DNA of 64,000 bases from an uncultured Bdellovibrionales bacterium (GCA_903833275.1 CAILEP010000012.1:62001-126000), one strand, 5' to 3'; shown: positions 23,987 to 32,243, numbered from the stretch's first letter. The notes: a model not told the origin generated them from the letters alone. A program made the numbers and translations.

Positions 23987-24016
23987 ATAAAAAAGGCCGA
24001 GTTTTCACTCGGCCTT
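23987..24016 (-). terminator. Intrinsic terminator
   Basis: On the minus strand AAGGCCGAG pairs with CTCGGCCTT around a six-base loop and is followed by a T-run. It has no protein gene directly upstream, which is the main reason to propose an RNA gene there. Confidence 0.8.
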
Positions 24017-24197
24017 CCCAGGGGTGGCCAATGCCAATCTTATGAGAGACAAGCTCTCGGGAGATGGCTTAGGTTACATCCCTTTCACGTGACACATGTC
24101 AGATAGCTAAAAATTAGCTAAGAGACACGCACCTCCATGAGAATGGTTTTACATAACTGAACCATTACACCACCTCCTTTCTTGCCCTGAGAAGGGC
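23987..24197 (-). ncRNA. Candidate small RNA or short-peptide transcript
   Basis: A minus-strand unit of about 210 nt: TTTTTG-17-TAAACT with the -10 at 24204-24209, then hairpins at 24184-24197 (GCCCT/AGGGC) and 24142-24166 (AATGGTT/AACCATT), and an intrinsic terminator at 23987-24016. AGGAGG at 24173-24178 stands 7 bases before an ATG at 24165 that opens a 15-codon ORF (24118-24165); its start codon falls in the second hairpin. I do not recognise an RNA family; 6S, SRP and cyclic-di-GMP riboswitch signatures are absent. Confidence 0.4.
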
Positions 24198-24326
24198 ACC
24201 TACAGTTTACCACTAATGCTCCACAGCAAAAAAGGCTCGCGTGCAGGGTTTGAGATCGCTTCGATTTTAGGGCCCCATAATGTGCCAGCTTGATTCAACT
24301 GGCGATCAGACCTAGACTTTTGTTCT

Positions 24327-25400
24327 ATGCGAATACTTTTGTTAGCCATAATTTTATCTTTCTTATGGGGCGCCTGGTGGGGCTTTTTCAATTTTGAAAA
24401 AGAACATCCGCGATCCCCCAAGGGCAGCGAAGTGAGGGTGCTGACTGAAGCTCATTATTTTTCGCCCGAATTCGTAAGTGAATTCGAGAAGAACTTTAAG
24501 CTTCGTCTGGTCGTTACCGAACGCGCGACAACGCAAGAGTTATTGCGGGATGCACTCTCGCATTTTCAAGATTACGACCTTATGGTTGTGCCGTCGTTTG
24601 CTCTTAAATCTTTTTTAATTGAGAATCTTTTTAGCCCACTTGAAAGCAATATCACTCGACAATTTGCAAACGTCTCAATTGATTTTCAGCATCTTGATTT
24701 TGACCCCGACAATCGATTCTTGATGCCGCTGTCTTGGTCGATCACCGGCTTTCTGGTAAATTCAAAGACAGTTTCTATTAAAGACGAGACCTTAGGTGAA
24801 GTATTGCAAGCAAAGCATTCAGCTGTTGGTGGTAAGCCGATGGCCATCGGGCTACTTGATTCTCCGGTTGAGCTTTTTTCACTGGTTAGTAAATTAAAGC
24901 CGGTTTTAAAGAATTGGGTTGAGACCGATCAGGCCGACTCTATTGCTGAGGCGCTAAAAGAATTACGCAAAAAAAATATTGTTTTGGTGTCAGACCCGCG
25001 TGAACAGTTAAAAGCCGGTACATTAGAACTTGCCCAAATTCAGCAAGGCCGCGCGGCCCATCTTGTCGGCGGCAGTTCGGCTTACCGCTTTGTACTACCC
25101 AAAGAGCGCGGCACGCTTAAGATTTCATTTGTTGGGGTCAGTCGCTCGGCCAAAGATCGCACTTTAGCTCAAAACGTCGTCGACATTCTTCTGCGCCCGG
25201 CCTGGAACAAAAAGCTCGTCGAGCAAAATGAAGAGGCTGCGGTTGTGACAACATTAAATGACAGCGATCTGCCGCTTATGCAAAAACCGCGCTTTATTCG
25301 TGAGGTGCCCCTCTCGCGTGTTGATTTATTTATTCTTCATGAAGCGCTTGAGCCGACTTGGTTACAGGCTCTTTCGAAAGAATTTAAGGCAGCAAAGTAA
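24327..25400 (+). CDS. PotD-like periplasmic substrate-binding protein
   Basis: 357 residues with an N-terminal hydrophobic segment (1-20, signal or anchor). 'VRVLTEAHYFSPEFVSEFEKNF', 'DLMVVPSFALKSFLIENLFSPL' and 'FLMPLSWSITGFLVNSKTV' follow the N-lobe pattern of polyamine/iron binding proteins, with 'AHLVGGSSAYRFVLPKERG' in the C-lobe. No ATP-binding or permease gene is near, so it either serves a distant transporter or acts as a sensor. Its end overlaps a convergent lipoprotein gene by 17 bases. Ligand cannot be told by reading. Confidence 0.6.
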   Translation: MRILLLAIILSFLWGAWWGFFNFEKEHPRSPKGSEVRVLTEAHYFSPEFVSEFEKNFKLRLVVTERATTQELLRDALSHFQDYDLMVVPSFALKSFLIENLFSPLESNITRQFANVSIDFQHLDFDPDNRFLMPLSWSITGFLVNSKTVSIKDETLGEVLQAKHSAVGGKPMAIGLLDSPVELFSLVSKLKPVLKNWVETDQADSIAEALKELRKKNIVLVSDPREQLKAGTLELAQIQQGRAAHLVGGSSAYRFVLPKERGTLKISFVGVSRSAKDRTLAQNVVDILLRPAWNKKLVEQNEEAAVVTTLNDSDLPLMQKPRFIREVPLSRVDLFILHEALEPTWLQALSKEFKAAK

Positions 25401-25869
25401 GCGCGGTCGAAGTGGCATTTGCGTTTGAGTTTACGCCGGTGGCAAGTATACCGACAATGTGCATGTGAAGCGAGTACGTGGCCGCGAGCCCCGAGCAAGA
25501 AAAGCCGGGAGTACAGGGCACGGTCACCACAACTCCAAATTGGCCGCTTGAACAAGTCGATAGGTAGTTTTGCCCGCCTGCGATATAAGAATCCCAAATA
25601 TCGACCCCTGCAGCATTTTCTATCGTCCACCAGATCGTGGTCTGTGGGTAAATGTCAGTATTGCAAGCACCAGTAAGGGTAAATTGGCTAATACCGGGGC
25701 CAACCGTGATGCTTGTCGGGCCGCTGGGCTGAACTGAAAGTGCTGAAGTCGAATTTGATGATTGCTGACCTGCCCCACTCAGATTATTAACAGGGTCACA
25801 GTTATTAAAGGGTGAGACTATCGCAAATAAGAAAAACATCAGGGCTAAATGCCTTTTTAAACCGCGCAT
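25384..25869 (-). CDS. Small Cys-containing lipoprotein
   Basis: 161 residues: hydrophobic signal 'LALMFFLFAIVSPF' and relaxed lipobox 'FNNC' (Cys24), Ser/Gln-rich linker, then a beta-rich domain with four cysteines ('GACNTD', 'STCSSG', 'PCTPGFSC'). No family recognised. It is convergent with the PotD-like gene and divergent from the oligopeptide-binding-type gene at 25901. Confidence 0.55.
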   Translation of the reverse strand: MRGLKRHLALMFFLFAIVSPFNNCDPVNNLSGAGQQSSNSTSALSVQPSGPTSITVGPGISQFTLTGACNTDIYPQTTIWWTIENAAGVDIWDSYIAGGQNYLSTCSSGQFGVVVTVPCTPGFSCSGLAATYSLHMHIVGILATGVNSNANATSTALTLLP

Positions 25870-25900
25870 ATCTTCTTTATCGTCTGCTTTAGGTCTCGAC

Positions 25901-27394
25901 TTGAGTCGGGGCTACGTGTTTCGCGGTGTTTTGTTTTTTGCGATAGTTATTATGTTACATATTGAGACGTTTGCGGCTTTTCGCTTTCATGTGCAAGAAG
26001 AACCCATGACTCTAGACCCGCTACACTCGCATAGCACAATTTCGTCGTATGTGCTGAGTACGCTTTACACTCCACTTATGCAGTATCAGGATGGGCGTTT
26101 AAAGCCACTAGGTGCTCGTCGTTGCGACTGGCTTAGCGGCACGACCCTAAGGTGTCAGTTGAGAACTGATTGGCTGTGGAGTGACGGTCAGCCGGTCACT
26201 GCTGACGAAATCGTTTTCGCGGTTCGCGAGATGTTTGAGCAGAAATCAACCAGAGTCGACTCGTTTTTGGGTTTAAAGAATTCCGCTGAGATTTTAAGAC
26301 ATGAAAAACCAATTGAGCAACTTGGCGTTTTGGCCATCAGTCGAAGTGCCGTTGAATTTGAGTTAACAAAACCTGATATCGAGTTTCAGTATCGTTTGAT
26401 TGACCCTGTTGTGAGCCCTCGTCGCAAAGATATTTTGGCTGATGGCCATGTTTCAGCTGGGCCTTTTATATTTGAGAAACGAGTGCCGGGTCGCTCATTG
26501 CTTTTTCATAACAATCCGAAATATTTTGTTAAAAAGCCTCGCCCTGATGTTGAAGTGATGGTTGTTGAAGCTGACGATACGGCCTTAAAAATGTTTGATA
26601 AAGGCGAGCTCAACTTTCACCGCCGTTTGCCTGTTGAAGCCGCGCCAGCTTACCAAAATAAGCCTGGGTTTATTAAACAACCACTCTTGCGGTTTGACTA
26701 TATTGGGGTAGGCCCCGAACTTGAATATCAACCTGAGCTTCGTCGGCGCCTAGCCCTGTCGCTCGCCCCACAGTATCGGGCCATGATGAAGATTTTCGCA
26801 AGCCTTGGGCCTCCAGGCTGCATCGGCCTACCGAAAGCCTTGTTGCCCCACTCTATGTGTTTTGAAAAGACCGCGGTGAGCCCGTATGACTCGAAAGAGC
26901 TCGCTTTGCTACCGCGTTTAAGTTTAACCATTGCCACTCAAGGTGGTGACACTGTGGTTCGCCAAGCTGAACTCTTTCAATCGGGCTGGCGCAAAAATTT
27001 AGGCCTTGATGTCGAAATCAAATTAAAAGAAGTAAAACAACTTGAAGGGGATTTGCGAAAATCTCCACCCGCGCTTTTTCGACGCGGGGTCAACCTCGAG
27101 CGCCCCACCTGTCTTGCGGCTCTTGAACTGTTTCAATCGAAAAGCCTTAATAATTTTGTGCACTTTGAAAACAAAATTTACGACTCCATTCTCGATAAAA
27201 TGCGCACCACTCGCGAGCGCTCGGCTATGGCCGCACTTTGCCAAAAAGGCTCCGAGCTTCTATTAAAGAGCTACCGAATCATACCGCTCGGCGAAATTCA
27301 GTTCTTTATGCTGAGTGATCAAAAGTTCGACGGTTTTCGCATCAATGAACTCAACCAACTCGACCTTTCTCACCTCGCCGAACGTCGGCATTAA
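25901..27394 (+). CDS. Family-5 (OppA/DppA-type) substrate-binding protein
   Basis: 497 residues with a signal peptide ('GVLFFAIVIMLHIETFAAF'). 'EEPMTLDPLHSHSTISSYVLSTLYTPLMQYQDGRLKPLGA' and 'WSDGQPVTADEIVFAVREMF' are the family signature, and 'GPFIFEKRVPGRSLLFHNNPKYF' matches the usual middle segment. Ligands are typically peptides. No oligopeptide permease genes are present in the window. The start is a TTG at 25901; a GTG at 25916 is an alternative. Confidence 0.8.
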   Translation: MSRGYVFRGVLFFAIVIMLHIETFAAFRFHVQEEPMTLDPLHSHSTISSYVLSTLYTPLMQYQDGRLKPLGARRCDWLSGTTLRCQLRTDWLWSDGQPVTADEIVFAVREMFEQKSTRVDSFLGLKNSAEILRHEKPIEQLGVLAISRSAVEFELTKPDIEFQYRLIDPVVSPRRKDILADGHVSAGPFIFEKRVPGRSLLFHNNPKYFVKKPRPDVEVMVVEADDTALKMFDKGELNFHRRLPVEAAPAYQNKPGFIKQPLLRFDYIGVGPELEYQPELRRRLALSLAPQYRAMMKIFASLGPPGCIGLPKALLPHSMCFEKTAVSPYDSKELALLPRLSLTIATQGGDTVVRQAELFQSGWRKNLGLDVEIKLKEVKQLEGDLRKSPPALFRRGVNLERPTCLAALELFQSKSLNNFVHFENKIYDSILDKMRTTRERSAMAALCQKGSELLLKSYRIIPLGEIQFFMLSDQKFDGFRINELNQLDLSHLAERRH

Positions 27395-27462
27395 CCTCGA
27401 CCTACCGATACTAAAGGCGCGTCGACTTACGTCCGATAGGCCTAATATAAAGCGAGGTTACT

Positions 27463-27660
27463 ATGGCAAAAGACAATAAAGCAGCAGCACCAACAACTGA
27501 TCGATGCCCTGTTGAGGATTGCAAAAAGCCCGTACAGCGTATGCATTTTTGCAACGACCACTTCTCTTGGTATAAAGAGGGTCTTATCAATAAGCACGGC
27601 GTGCGCCCGACTGATTTTGATAAGAAATATCAACAGTTCATGCGTAAAAAAGCCGCCTAG
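27463..27660 (+). CDS. Small zinc-binding protein
   Basis: 65 residues with 'CPVEDCKKPVQRMHFCNDHF', a C-x4-C...C-x2-H arrangement suited to one zinc, followed by an aromatic helix 'SWYKEGLI' and a basic C-terminus. It looks like a cytoplasmic nucleic-acid or protein adaptor; function unknown. GAGG lies 5 bases before the ATG and a strong hairpin follows 12 bases after the stop. Confidence 0.65.
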   Translation: MAKDNKAAAPTTDRCPVEDCKKPVQRMHFCNDHFSWYKEGLINKHGVRPTDFDKKYQQFMRKKAA

Positions 27661-27672
27661 ACAACTTCGCTG

Positions 27673-27697
27673 CCAAAAGGTGCTTGGCGCCTTTTGG
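27673..27697. terminator. Hairpin terminator with TTG loop
   Basis: CCAAAAGGTGC, loop TTG, then GCGCCTTTTGG form an 11-bp stem (one G-U pair). It ends the transcript of the small zinc protein. The core AAAAG..TGCTTGGCGC..TTTT recurs at 62454-62472. Confidence 0.65.
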
Positions 27698-27737
27698 TGG
27701 TGGACAAAATCGGTTCTCAAAGCTAAAACCTGACCCC

Positions 27738-28232
27738 ATGAGTCAGCAGCCTTCTAAAACCTATCGTGTCGCCCGCCGAGTCTATTTTAGTGCGGCCCAT
27801 CAACTTCGTAATCAAGCGCTCACTCACGAAGAAAATCTCAACCTATTTGGTATTCAAGCCGCCACCCATGGTCTCGGTCATAACTATATTCTCGAAGCCT
27901 ATATTGAAGGGGCTCTCAACGAACAGTCGGCCATGATCATGCCGGTCGCGCAGCTCGACGCATTACTTAAAGAGGTCGTTACGGGCCTCGATCATAAGTT
28001 TTTAAATAAAGATGTGCCCTATTTTCGAGAAAAATTGCCGACCACTGAAAATGTGGCGCGCTACTGCCACGATTTTCTCAGCCTGTTGATTCAGAAGTAT
28101 TCAGCTCAAAAATCTACGACTGAGAAATCTCAATCCGTCGACCACCCACCTGTGACTCTACAGAAAATCAGACTCTACGAAACCGAAGATCTATGGGTGG
28201 ATTGCGGCCCGGCACTACAACCTGAGTTTTGA
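27738..28232 (+). CDS. 6-pyruvoyltetrahydropterin synthase/QueD family, copy 1
   Basis: 164 residues from ATG at 27738. Zinc-site elements are 'FSAAHQL' and 'HGLGHNY' (His ligands), with 'ENLNLFG' in between and 'TTENVA' later, all PTPS-family hallmarks. The catalytic Cys that usually sits before the HGH motif is missing (the segment reads 'FGIQAATHGLGH'), so it may not perform the QueD reaction. A second PTPS-like gene follows 4 bases downstream. With queG 6 kb away, a link to queuosine or a related pterin is plausible. Confidence 0.75.
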   Translation: MSQQPSKTYRVARRVYFSAAHQLRNQALTHEENLNLFGIQAATHGLGHNYILEAYIEGALNEQSAMIMPVAQLDALLKEVVTGLDHKFLNKDVPYFREKLPTTENVARYCHDFLSLLIQKYSAQKSTTEKSQSVDHPPVTLQKIRLYETEDLWVDCGPALQPEF

Positions 28233-28236
28233 GATT

Positions 28237-28611
28237 ATGAGCCCACACCAATTCTTACTGACTCGCCGATACAAAATGAGTCTGGTTCACCAGATACCGG
28301 CTGAATTTGTTGGTAACGAATGCAGCCAACTTCACGGTCATGATTTCAAGGTCGACGTGGTTGTGGCTGGCATGCCCGACCCAGTTACGGGGTTTCTAAT
28401 TTCGCGCCTAGAGCTCGATCGTATTGTCGAAACCACCCTCTTGAAGCCTTATCGAGAAAAACCCCTTCACGAACTTCAAAATAAAATGACCGGAGAAGCC
28501 ATTGCCGCTCGCCTTTTTGAGTTACTGCGCGCCCCGTCAGCCCTGGGCGAGAGCTGCGTTTCAGTCAATCTTATTGAAACTCGTAAAAACCGATTTCAGG
28601 CGACAGTCTAA
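28237..28611 (+). CDS. 6-pyruvoyltetrahydropterin synthase/QueD family, copy 2
   Basis: 124 residues, the size of compact QueD proteins. 'NECSQLHGHDFKVDVVVAG' holds a Cys upstream of the HGH zinc motif, an upstream His in 'LVHQIPAE', then 'SRLELDRIVETTLL', 'LHEL' and 'IETRKNRF', the C-terminal Glu region of the family. Unlike copy 1 it keeps the candidate catalytic Cys. The two could form a hetero-oligomer, which is inference. Role in making 6-carboxytetrahydropterin (queuosine) or another pterin cannot be separated here. Confidence 0.7.
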   Translation: MSPHQFLLTRRYKMSLVHQIPAEFVGNECSQLHGHDFKVDVVVAGMPDPVTGFLISRLELDRIVETTLLKPYREKPLHELQNKMTGEAIAARLFELLRAPSALGESCVSVNLIETRKNRFQATV

Positions 28612-28826
28612 AGGTTACCCTCGCATGACATGGTCATGACTCAGAATATAGAAAAATAGGATTAGAATAAAAAGCACTCCGCCAGAAAAAGTGAGCATGA
28701 CAGCTACGTCGAGCGTAGACGCCGCTCGAGTCATTGCTGAAGGCTTTTTGTGCTTTACGGTCCGATTTGGTGTTGTCATGTCGTGTCTGTAATATTAGCA
28801 TCTTAATGTCAAATTTGGAGTCAATT

Positions 28827-29528
28827 ATGGGCAAAGGCTGGAAGCAATCAATTAAAACGGCGCAGGCGCAAAAAAAAGGCCAAGCGTTTACCAAATTGGC
28901 ACGTGAGATTGCCGTTGCGGCAAAACTCGGCGGTGCCGACCCAGAAGGGAACAGTCGTCTCAAAATGGCCATCGTAGCCGCGCGTGAGGCCTCTTGCCCG
29001 AAAGACACAATTGAACGTGCAATTCGCAAAGGTGCGGGCCTCGATAATGACGGGTCACAGATCGAAGAACTCACATATGAGGGCCTGGCCCCATTCGGAG
29101 TCGGCGTAATTGTCGAATGCCAAACCGACAACAAAAATCGCACAGTCAGCGAATTGCGAAATATGTTTAAACGCGCCGGCGGCTCGCTCGGCGAATCAGG
29201 CTCTTGCCTCTGGATGTTTGATCGGGTTTGTCTCGTCACAGGCACTAAAGCTGGTCTCGGCGACCCTGAAGAAGAGGCTATTGAAGTAAACGCGAATTCG
29301 GTCGAAAAAAACGATGACGGCAGTTATTCGTTTTACGGTGCACTCAATGATCTCGATCAAATGCGCGCCAATTTGACAGCCCGAGGTTGGGCCGTACAAG
29401 CCGCCGAACGTTCGTACCTTGCAAAAAACACCACCGATCTTTCAGAAGAACAGCTTAAAGAAGTTCATGAGCTTCTCGAAGAGATCGACGGGTGTGATGA
29501 TTCGCACCGCGTACACGCTACTATTTAG
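28827..29528 (+). CDS. YebC/PmpR-family regulator
   Basis: 233 residues with 'MGKGWKQSIKTAQAQKKGQAFTK' at the start, 'GGADPEGNSRLK', 'PKDTIERAIRKGAG' and 'YEGLAPFGVGVIVECQTDN', the continuous signature of YebC proteins, and the acidic C-terminal domain. Members act as transcription regulators or, in the YebC2 branch, help ribosomes at proline stretches. The ATG at 28827 has TTGGAG 6 bases upstream; a longer frame from 28734 lacks this. Repeats at 29531 follow the stop. Confidence 0.9.
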   Translation: MGKGWKQSIKTAQAQKKGQAFTKLAREIAVAAKLGGADPEGNSRLKMAIVAAREASCPKDTIERAIRKGAGLDNDGSQIEELTYEGLAPFGVGVIVECQTDNKNRTVSELRNMFKRAGGSLGESGSCLWMFDRVCLVTGTKAGLGDPEEEAIEVNANSVEKNDDGSYSFYGALNDLDQMRANLTARGWAVQAAERSYLAKNTTDLSEEQLKEVHELLEEIDGCDDSHRVHATI

Positions 29529-29530
29529 TT

Positions 29531-29579
29531 GGCTACGCGCTGCTTCGCATTTGCTTAGATGGCTACGCTCTGCTTCGCA
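29531..29579. repeat. 19-bp direct repeat pair
   Basis: GGCTACGCGCTGCTTCGCA at 29531-29549 and the same sequence with one change at 29561-29579, in the gap between convergent yebC and sufE genes. Function unknown. Confidence 0.75.
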
Positions 29580-30008
29580 CTATCTAGTGGCCAGCAAAGA
29601 TTGATAAGCTAACGCATAATATTTAATTTGCTTGATCATCGCCTGTAAGCCATTGGCGCGACTGGGCGATAAATTACCTTCAAAACCCAGCTCGGCGATA
29701 AAGTTGGGTTGGGTTTCGAGAATTTCTTGGGGAGTGAGCCCCGAATAGACCCTAAGAAGTAAAGCGATCAAGCCCTTCACAATCAGGGCGTCGCTATCAG
29801 CCAAAAAATGCACGTGGCCCGCGGCATCAAGATCGGCCTTCAACCAAACCTGCGACTGACAGCCTTTTACTAATAGGTCTGGTTTTTTAAACTCTTCGGG
29901 CAGCGGCTTGAGGGCTTTGCCCAGCGCTATGATTTTTTGATACCTTTGCTCCCACGATGAGATTGCGGAGAATTCTTGTATCAGTTTCGCCTGTTCTGAA
30001 TTTTTCAT
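29580..30008 (-). CDS. sufE: SufE-family sulphur acceptor
   Basis: 142 residues. SufE takes persulphide sulphur from a SufS-type cysteine desulphurase for Fe-S cluster assembly. 'FSAISSWEQRYQKIIALGKALKPLPEE' and 'LLVKGCQSQVWL' with catalytic Cys50 are diagnostic, as is 'DSDALIVKGLIALLL'. AGGTGAG precedes the ATG. No sufBCDS genes are nearby. The first 40 codons overlap the end of the Cys-rich gene upstream by 122 bases, which is unusual, yet the family alignment needs these residues. Confidence 0.9.
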   Translation of the reverse strand: MKNSEQAKLIQEFSAISSWEQRYQKIIALGKALKPLPEEFKKPDLLVKGCQSQVWLKADLDAAGHVHFLADSDALIVKGLIALLLRVYSGLTPQEILETQPNFIAELGFEGNLSPSRANGLQAMIKQIKYYALAYQSLLATR

Positions 30009-30765
30009 CACTCACCTGTTTTCTGAGCGTCATAGCATGTTTTAGCACAAATGCATAAGTCGCCTTATAATAACCTTCTATATCGTCATGGTGATGCGCC
30101 CAAATCTGCGACCAACCGAGCGCGCCCGTTTGCCAAGCCGCCCCCGAAGGCTGTTCGGGCGGCTGCCGAATAAAGGTCAAATTGGTGTCTATTTCACTTG
30201 AAGAAAAACCCTTAAACAACATCGCCTCTTGCGAAAGATACATCTCGGTGTAGTGCAAAAGGTTACGCACTTCGTGCCAAAAACTCTCGCCGCGCTGCCC
30301 ATAGCTCGAGGTGCAGAAAAACGTCGCACATTCGTGGCCGCGATGGCGCCAGACTCCGCATTGACCGGTCTTAAAAATATAGAAAGGGCAAAGCAATTCG
30401 GGGTCTCGCCCGAAGGCTTCGCTACGAGTGGCATTAAATTTCTCTTGATAACCTGGGGGCGCGCAAACCCCAATGGGTAGAGTAAATCTTCGTTCGCGAA
30501 TGAGCCCACGTATTCGACTCGAACCTTCGGTTTCTAAGCCAGCGTCGCTGGCTTCAGTTAAAATTGCTCCGACAAGGTAGTTTGGCAAAAACGGATAATA
30601 GGTGCAGCACTTGAGTCGCGCGTCGTAATAAGGGGCCGCCACGTCGGGGCCCGGTCGTGATTTCAAACAATTTGAGCACGTTGCTTTGGTTTCTTGCGGA
30701 TTAAGATTAAGAAAATCACTCGGCAAGATCTGCTGGTAAATATCGGGTAAAATTTCGCGCAACAT
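29887..30765 (-). CDS. Cys-rich metal- or cluster-binding protein
   Basis: 292 residues with nine clustered cysteines: C30-x2-C33, C53-C54, C101, C126, C136, C146 and C151, several next to aromatic residues ('CCTYYP', 'CPFYIF', 'ECATFFC'). This suggests zinc or an Fe-S cluster, in the manner of YkgJ-type proteins but not clearly of that family. It is cytoplasmic (no signal). The C-terminal 40 residues are read from DNA that also encodes the start of sufE; they may be extraneous read-through after loss of an earlier stop. Cotranscription with sufE makes an iron-sulphur link attractive but unproven. Confidence 0.5.
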   Translation of the reverse strand: MLREILPDIYQQILPSDFLNLNPQETKATCSNCLKSRPGPDVAAPYYDARLKCCTYYPFLPNYLVGAILTEASDAGLETEGSSRIRGLIRERRFTLPIGVCAPPGYQEKFNATRSEAFGRDPELLCPFYIFKTGQCGVWRHRGHECATFFCTSSYGQRGESFWHEVRNLLHYTEMYLSQEAMLFKGFSSSEIDTNLTFIRQPPEQPSGAAWQTGALGWSQIWAHHHDDIEGYYKATYAFVLKHAMTLRKQVSDEKFRTGETDTRILRNLIVGAKVSKNHSAGQSPQAAARRV

Positions 30766-31049
30766 GACTTAGTTATTAAGCGACGCTCATTGGTTGGCAA
30801 CGCCTATTTAGAAGGCCGCATAGCACGACGAGCAGAGCGAACGACCGAGGCGCAGGTTAGAGAACAGGCCAGGGCCCTGTCGAAGTTTTGATCACCTGGC
30901 TTACAGAAATGAGCCCCGGCGACTCAAAACGCCCCCGCTAAATACGGCCCCTATTTCAAAAAACATCAATCGTACCAGGCATTTAACGCTGAAAACCGCT
31001 TGGCCCCCAACTTGCCTTTATAGGTCTGTAAGAGACAAATGGAGGTCTT

Positions 31050-31394
31050 ATGAACAAGGTAAACTATCTGAAGCCCACGAACCTATTAAGAGCTTTTCTT
31101 GTACTTGGAGTGCTCTACTTCGCACACAATGCAATGGCTTCAGTATCCTACGATGAGCGCGAACTTTCGAGTGTTGGCTCAGCCAGCAACAGCGAAAGAG
31201 CTCACACCGAGATTTACACCATTAATGATGGTTATGGCGAATACCGTGGCCAAGGTAAAACCAAGATCCAAGCTCAGAGCGGCGCACGCGAAGCTTGTGT
31301 GATATCAAAAGTAGCGGCCTACGAGTCTCGGTTCGGAGTCACCCCTGACGCTGACACCGCCGACTTGATGATCGATGCCTGTATCAATAAGTAG
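31050..31394 (+). CDS. Small exported protein
   Basis: 114 residues with a signal peptide ('LRAFLVLGVLYFAHNAMA') and a mature domain of about 80 residues containing two Cys and a conserved-looking 'NDGYGEYRGQGKTKIQAQSGAREACV' stretch. No recognised family. GGAGGT lies just before the ATG. Its TAG overlaps a possible GTG start of the next gene, so the two are one operon. Confidence 0.6.
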   Translation: MNKVNYLKPTNLLRAFLVLGVLYFAHNAMASVSYDERELSSVGSASNSERAHTEIYTINDGYGEYRGQGKTKIQAQSGAREACVISKVAAYESRFGVTPDADTADLMIDACINK

Positions 31395-31402
31395 TGAATG
31401 AA

Positions 31403-31930
31403 ATGAAAAACACAGCTCGCCAACCACAACCGACCCTCACTTCGCTCGTGCGCGGCGTTGGTCTCTTGGCGTTTTCAGTGGCGATCGGCTGTGCCCCACG
31501 CAGTGACACAAATTATACCACCAACACCAATCTCGCTTTTCAATGCACAAGTATTCAATCACCAGCTTGCGTTTCAGCAAACGCTGGCAAAAAAGTTTTT
31601 ATCGGGCTTCAGCAAGATACGAACATCTCTTGCGCCAATCTTTTCAACGGTCGCTCGGGTGATCAACTTTTTATTCGATTCACTTACTCCGCATGGACAA
31701 CCACTGTCGATCAGGGCGGTCTTCTGGCCGGCTCAGTCCAACAGTGGGTCGACGCCAACCAGGCTCCCATGTACGAGCTCTCAATTAAACCATATCGCGT
31801 TTGCGCCTTTATCGACCTCAACGGCAATGCCGCGCTCGACCCCGGTGAGCCTATTCAAGATTCAATCATTAGTCTTAGTGGGCCCCTCAGTACTATTTAT
31901 GCTCCTCTTACCAGTTGGGTTACGTTCTAG
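31403..31930 (+). CDS. Small lipoprotein
   Basis: 175 residues from ATG at 31403 (GTG at 31394 is an alternative). Signal with lipobox 'VAIGC' near residue 30, then a mature beta-rich domain with three or four cysteines and 'CAFIDLNGNAALDPGEPI', which resembles a calcium-binding D-x-N-x-N loop as in the Calx-beta/SdrD-type 'FxDxNxNGxxDxGE' repeats. No family assigned. Confidence 0.55.
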   Translation: MKNTARQPQPTLTSLVRGVGLLAFSVAIGCAPRSDTNYTTNTNLAFQCTSIQSPACVSANAGKKVFIGLQQDTNISCANLFNGRSGDQLFIRFTYSAWTTTVDQGGLLAGSVQQWVDANQAPMYELSIKPYRVCAFIDLNGNAALDPGEPIQDSIISLSGPLSTIYAPLTSWVTF

Positions 31931-31989
31931 GTTCATTGACTCGAATTGCAATTTGGTGCAAATTTAAGTCATCAGCTAGAGGTGCTCTT

Positions 31990-32163
31990 ATGGGTAAAAT
32001 TCTTGATTTTTTGTTCGGCAAAGATCCGAAAATTTTCGATCGCGATGGCAAAGTGCGCCACGATCTCCCAAAAGAGAAATTTGACGCCTGGAACAACCGT
32101 TACCAACAGGGCTCAGAATACAACTGGCGCAATCACACGGGCATGAAGGCCCCACAGAAATAA
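31990..32163 (+). CDS. 57-residue conserved-looking cytoplasmic protein
   Basis: ATG at 31990 with GAGG 7 bases upstream. The product begins 'MGKILDFLFGKDPKIFDRDG', then 'HDLPKEKFDAWNNRY' and 'YNWRNHTGMK', rich in aromatic and charged residues. I believe related short proteins occur in Bdellovibrio-like bacteria, but cannot verify that here. Function unknown. Confidence 0.6.
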   Translation: MGKILDFLFGKDPKIFDRDGKVRHDLPKEKFDAWNNRYQQGSEYNWRNHTGMKAPQK

Positions 32164-32243
32164 TTTGACTCCCCACCTATAGCATCGTGAAATCGAGGCA
32201 GCGCAATTAGTGCCGCGCTTTCACACGTCTCACAGGGGGGATT

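Larger units (their letters stand above)
23705..24326. other. 622-bp gap holding a probable small-RNA gene
   Basis: The gap contains a minus-strand promoter-like sequence, a structured stretch with a 15-codon ORF, and a strong terminator (see separate entries). A hairpin CGGC-CCC...GGG-GC-GCCG lies at 23891-23915 without a T-run. The upstream regions of the divergent mepA-like gene and the plus-strand binding-protein gene account for the rest. Confidence 0.5.

Noticed and set aside
23987-24209. Cyclic-di-GMP riboswitch or merRNA-like element
   Set aside because: The conserved GEMM-I core (CGCACAGGGCAAACC and its partner tetraloop receptor) is not present; only a short AGGGCAA match.
24200-24421. 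73-codon minus-strand frame
   Set aside because: Overlaps the divergent start of the binding-protein gene; no ribosome site or motif.
28634-29245. 203-codon minus-strand frame
   Set aside because: Antisense to the well-supported YebC gene; Ser/Pro/Arg-rich composition typical of a shadow frame.
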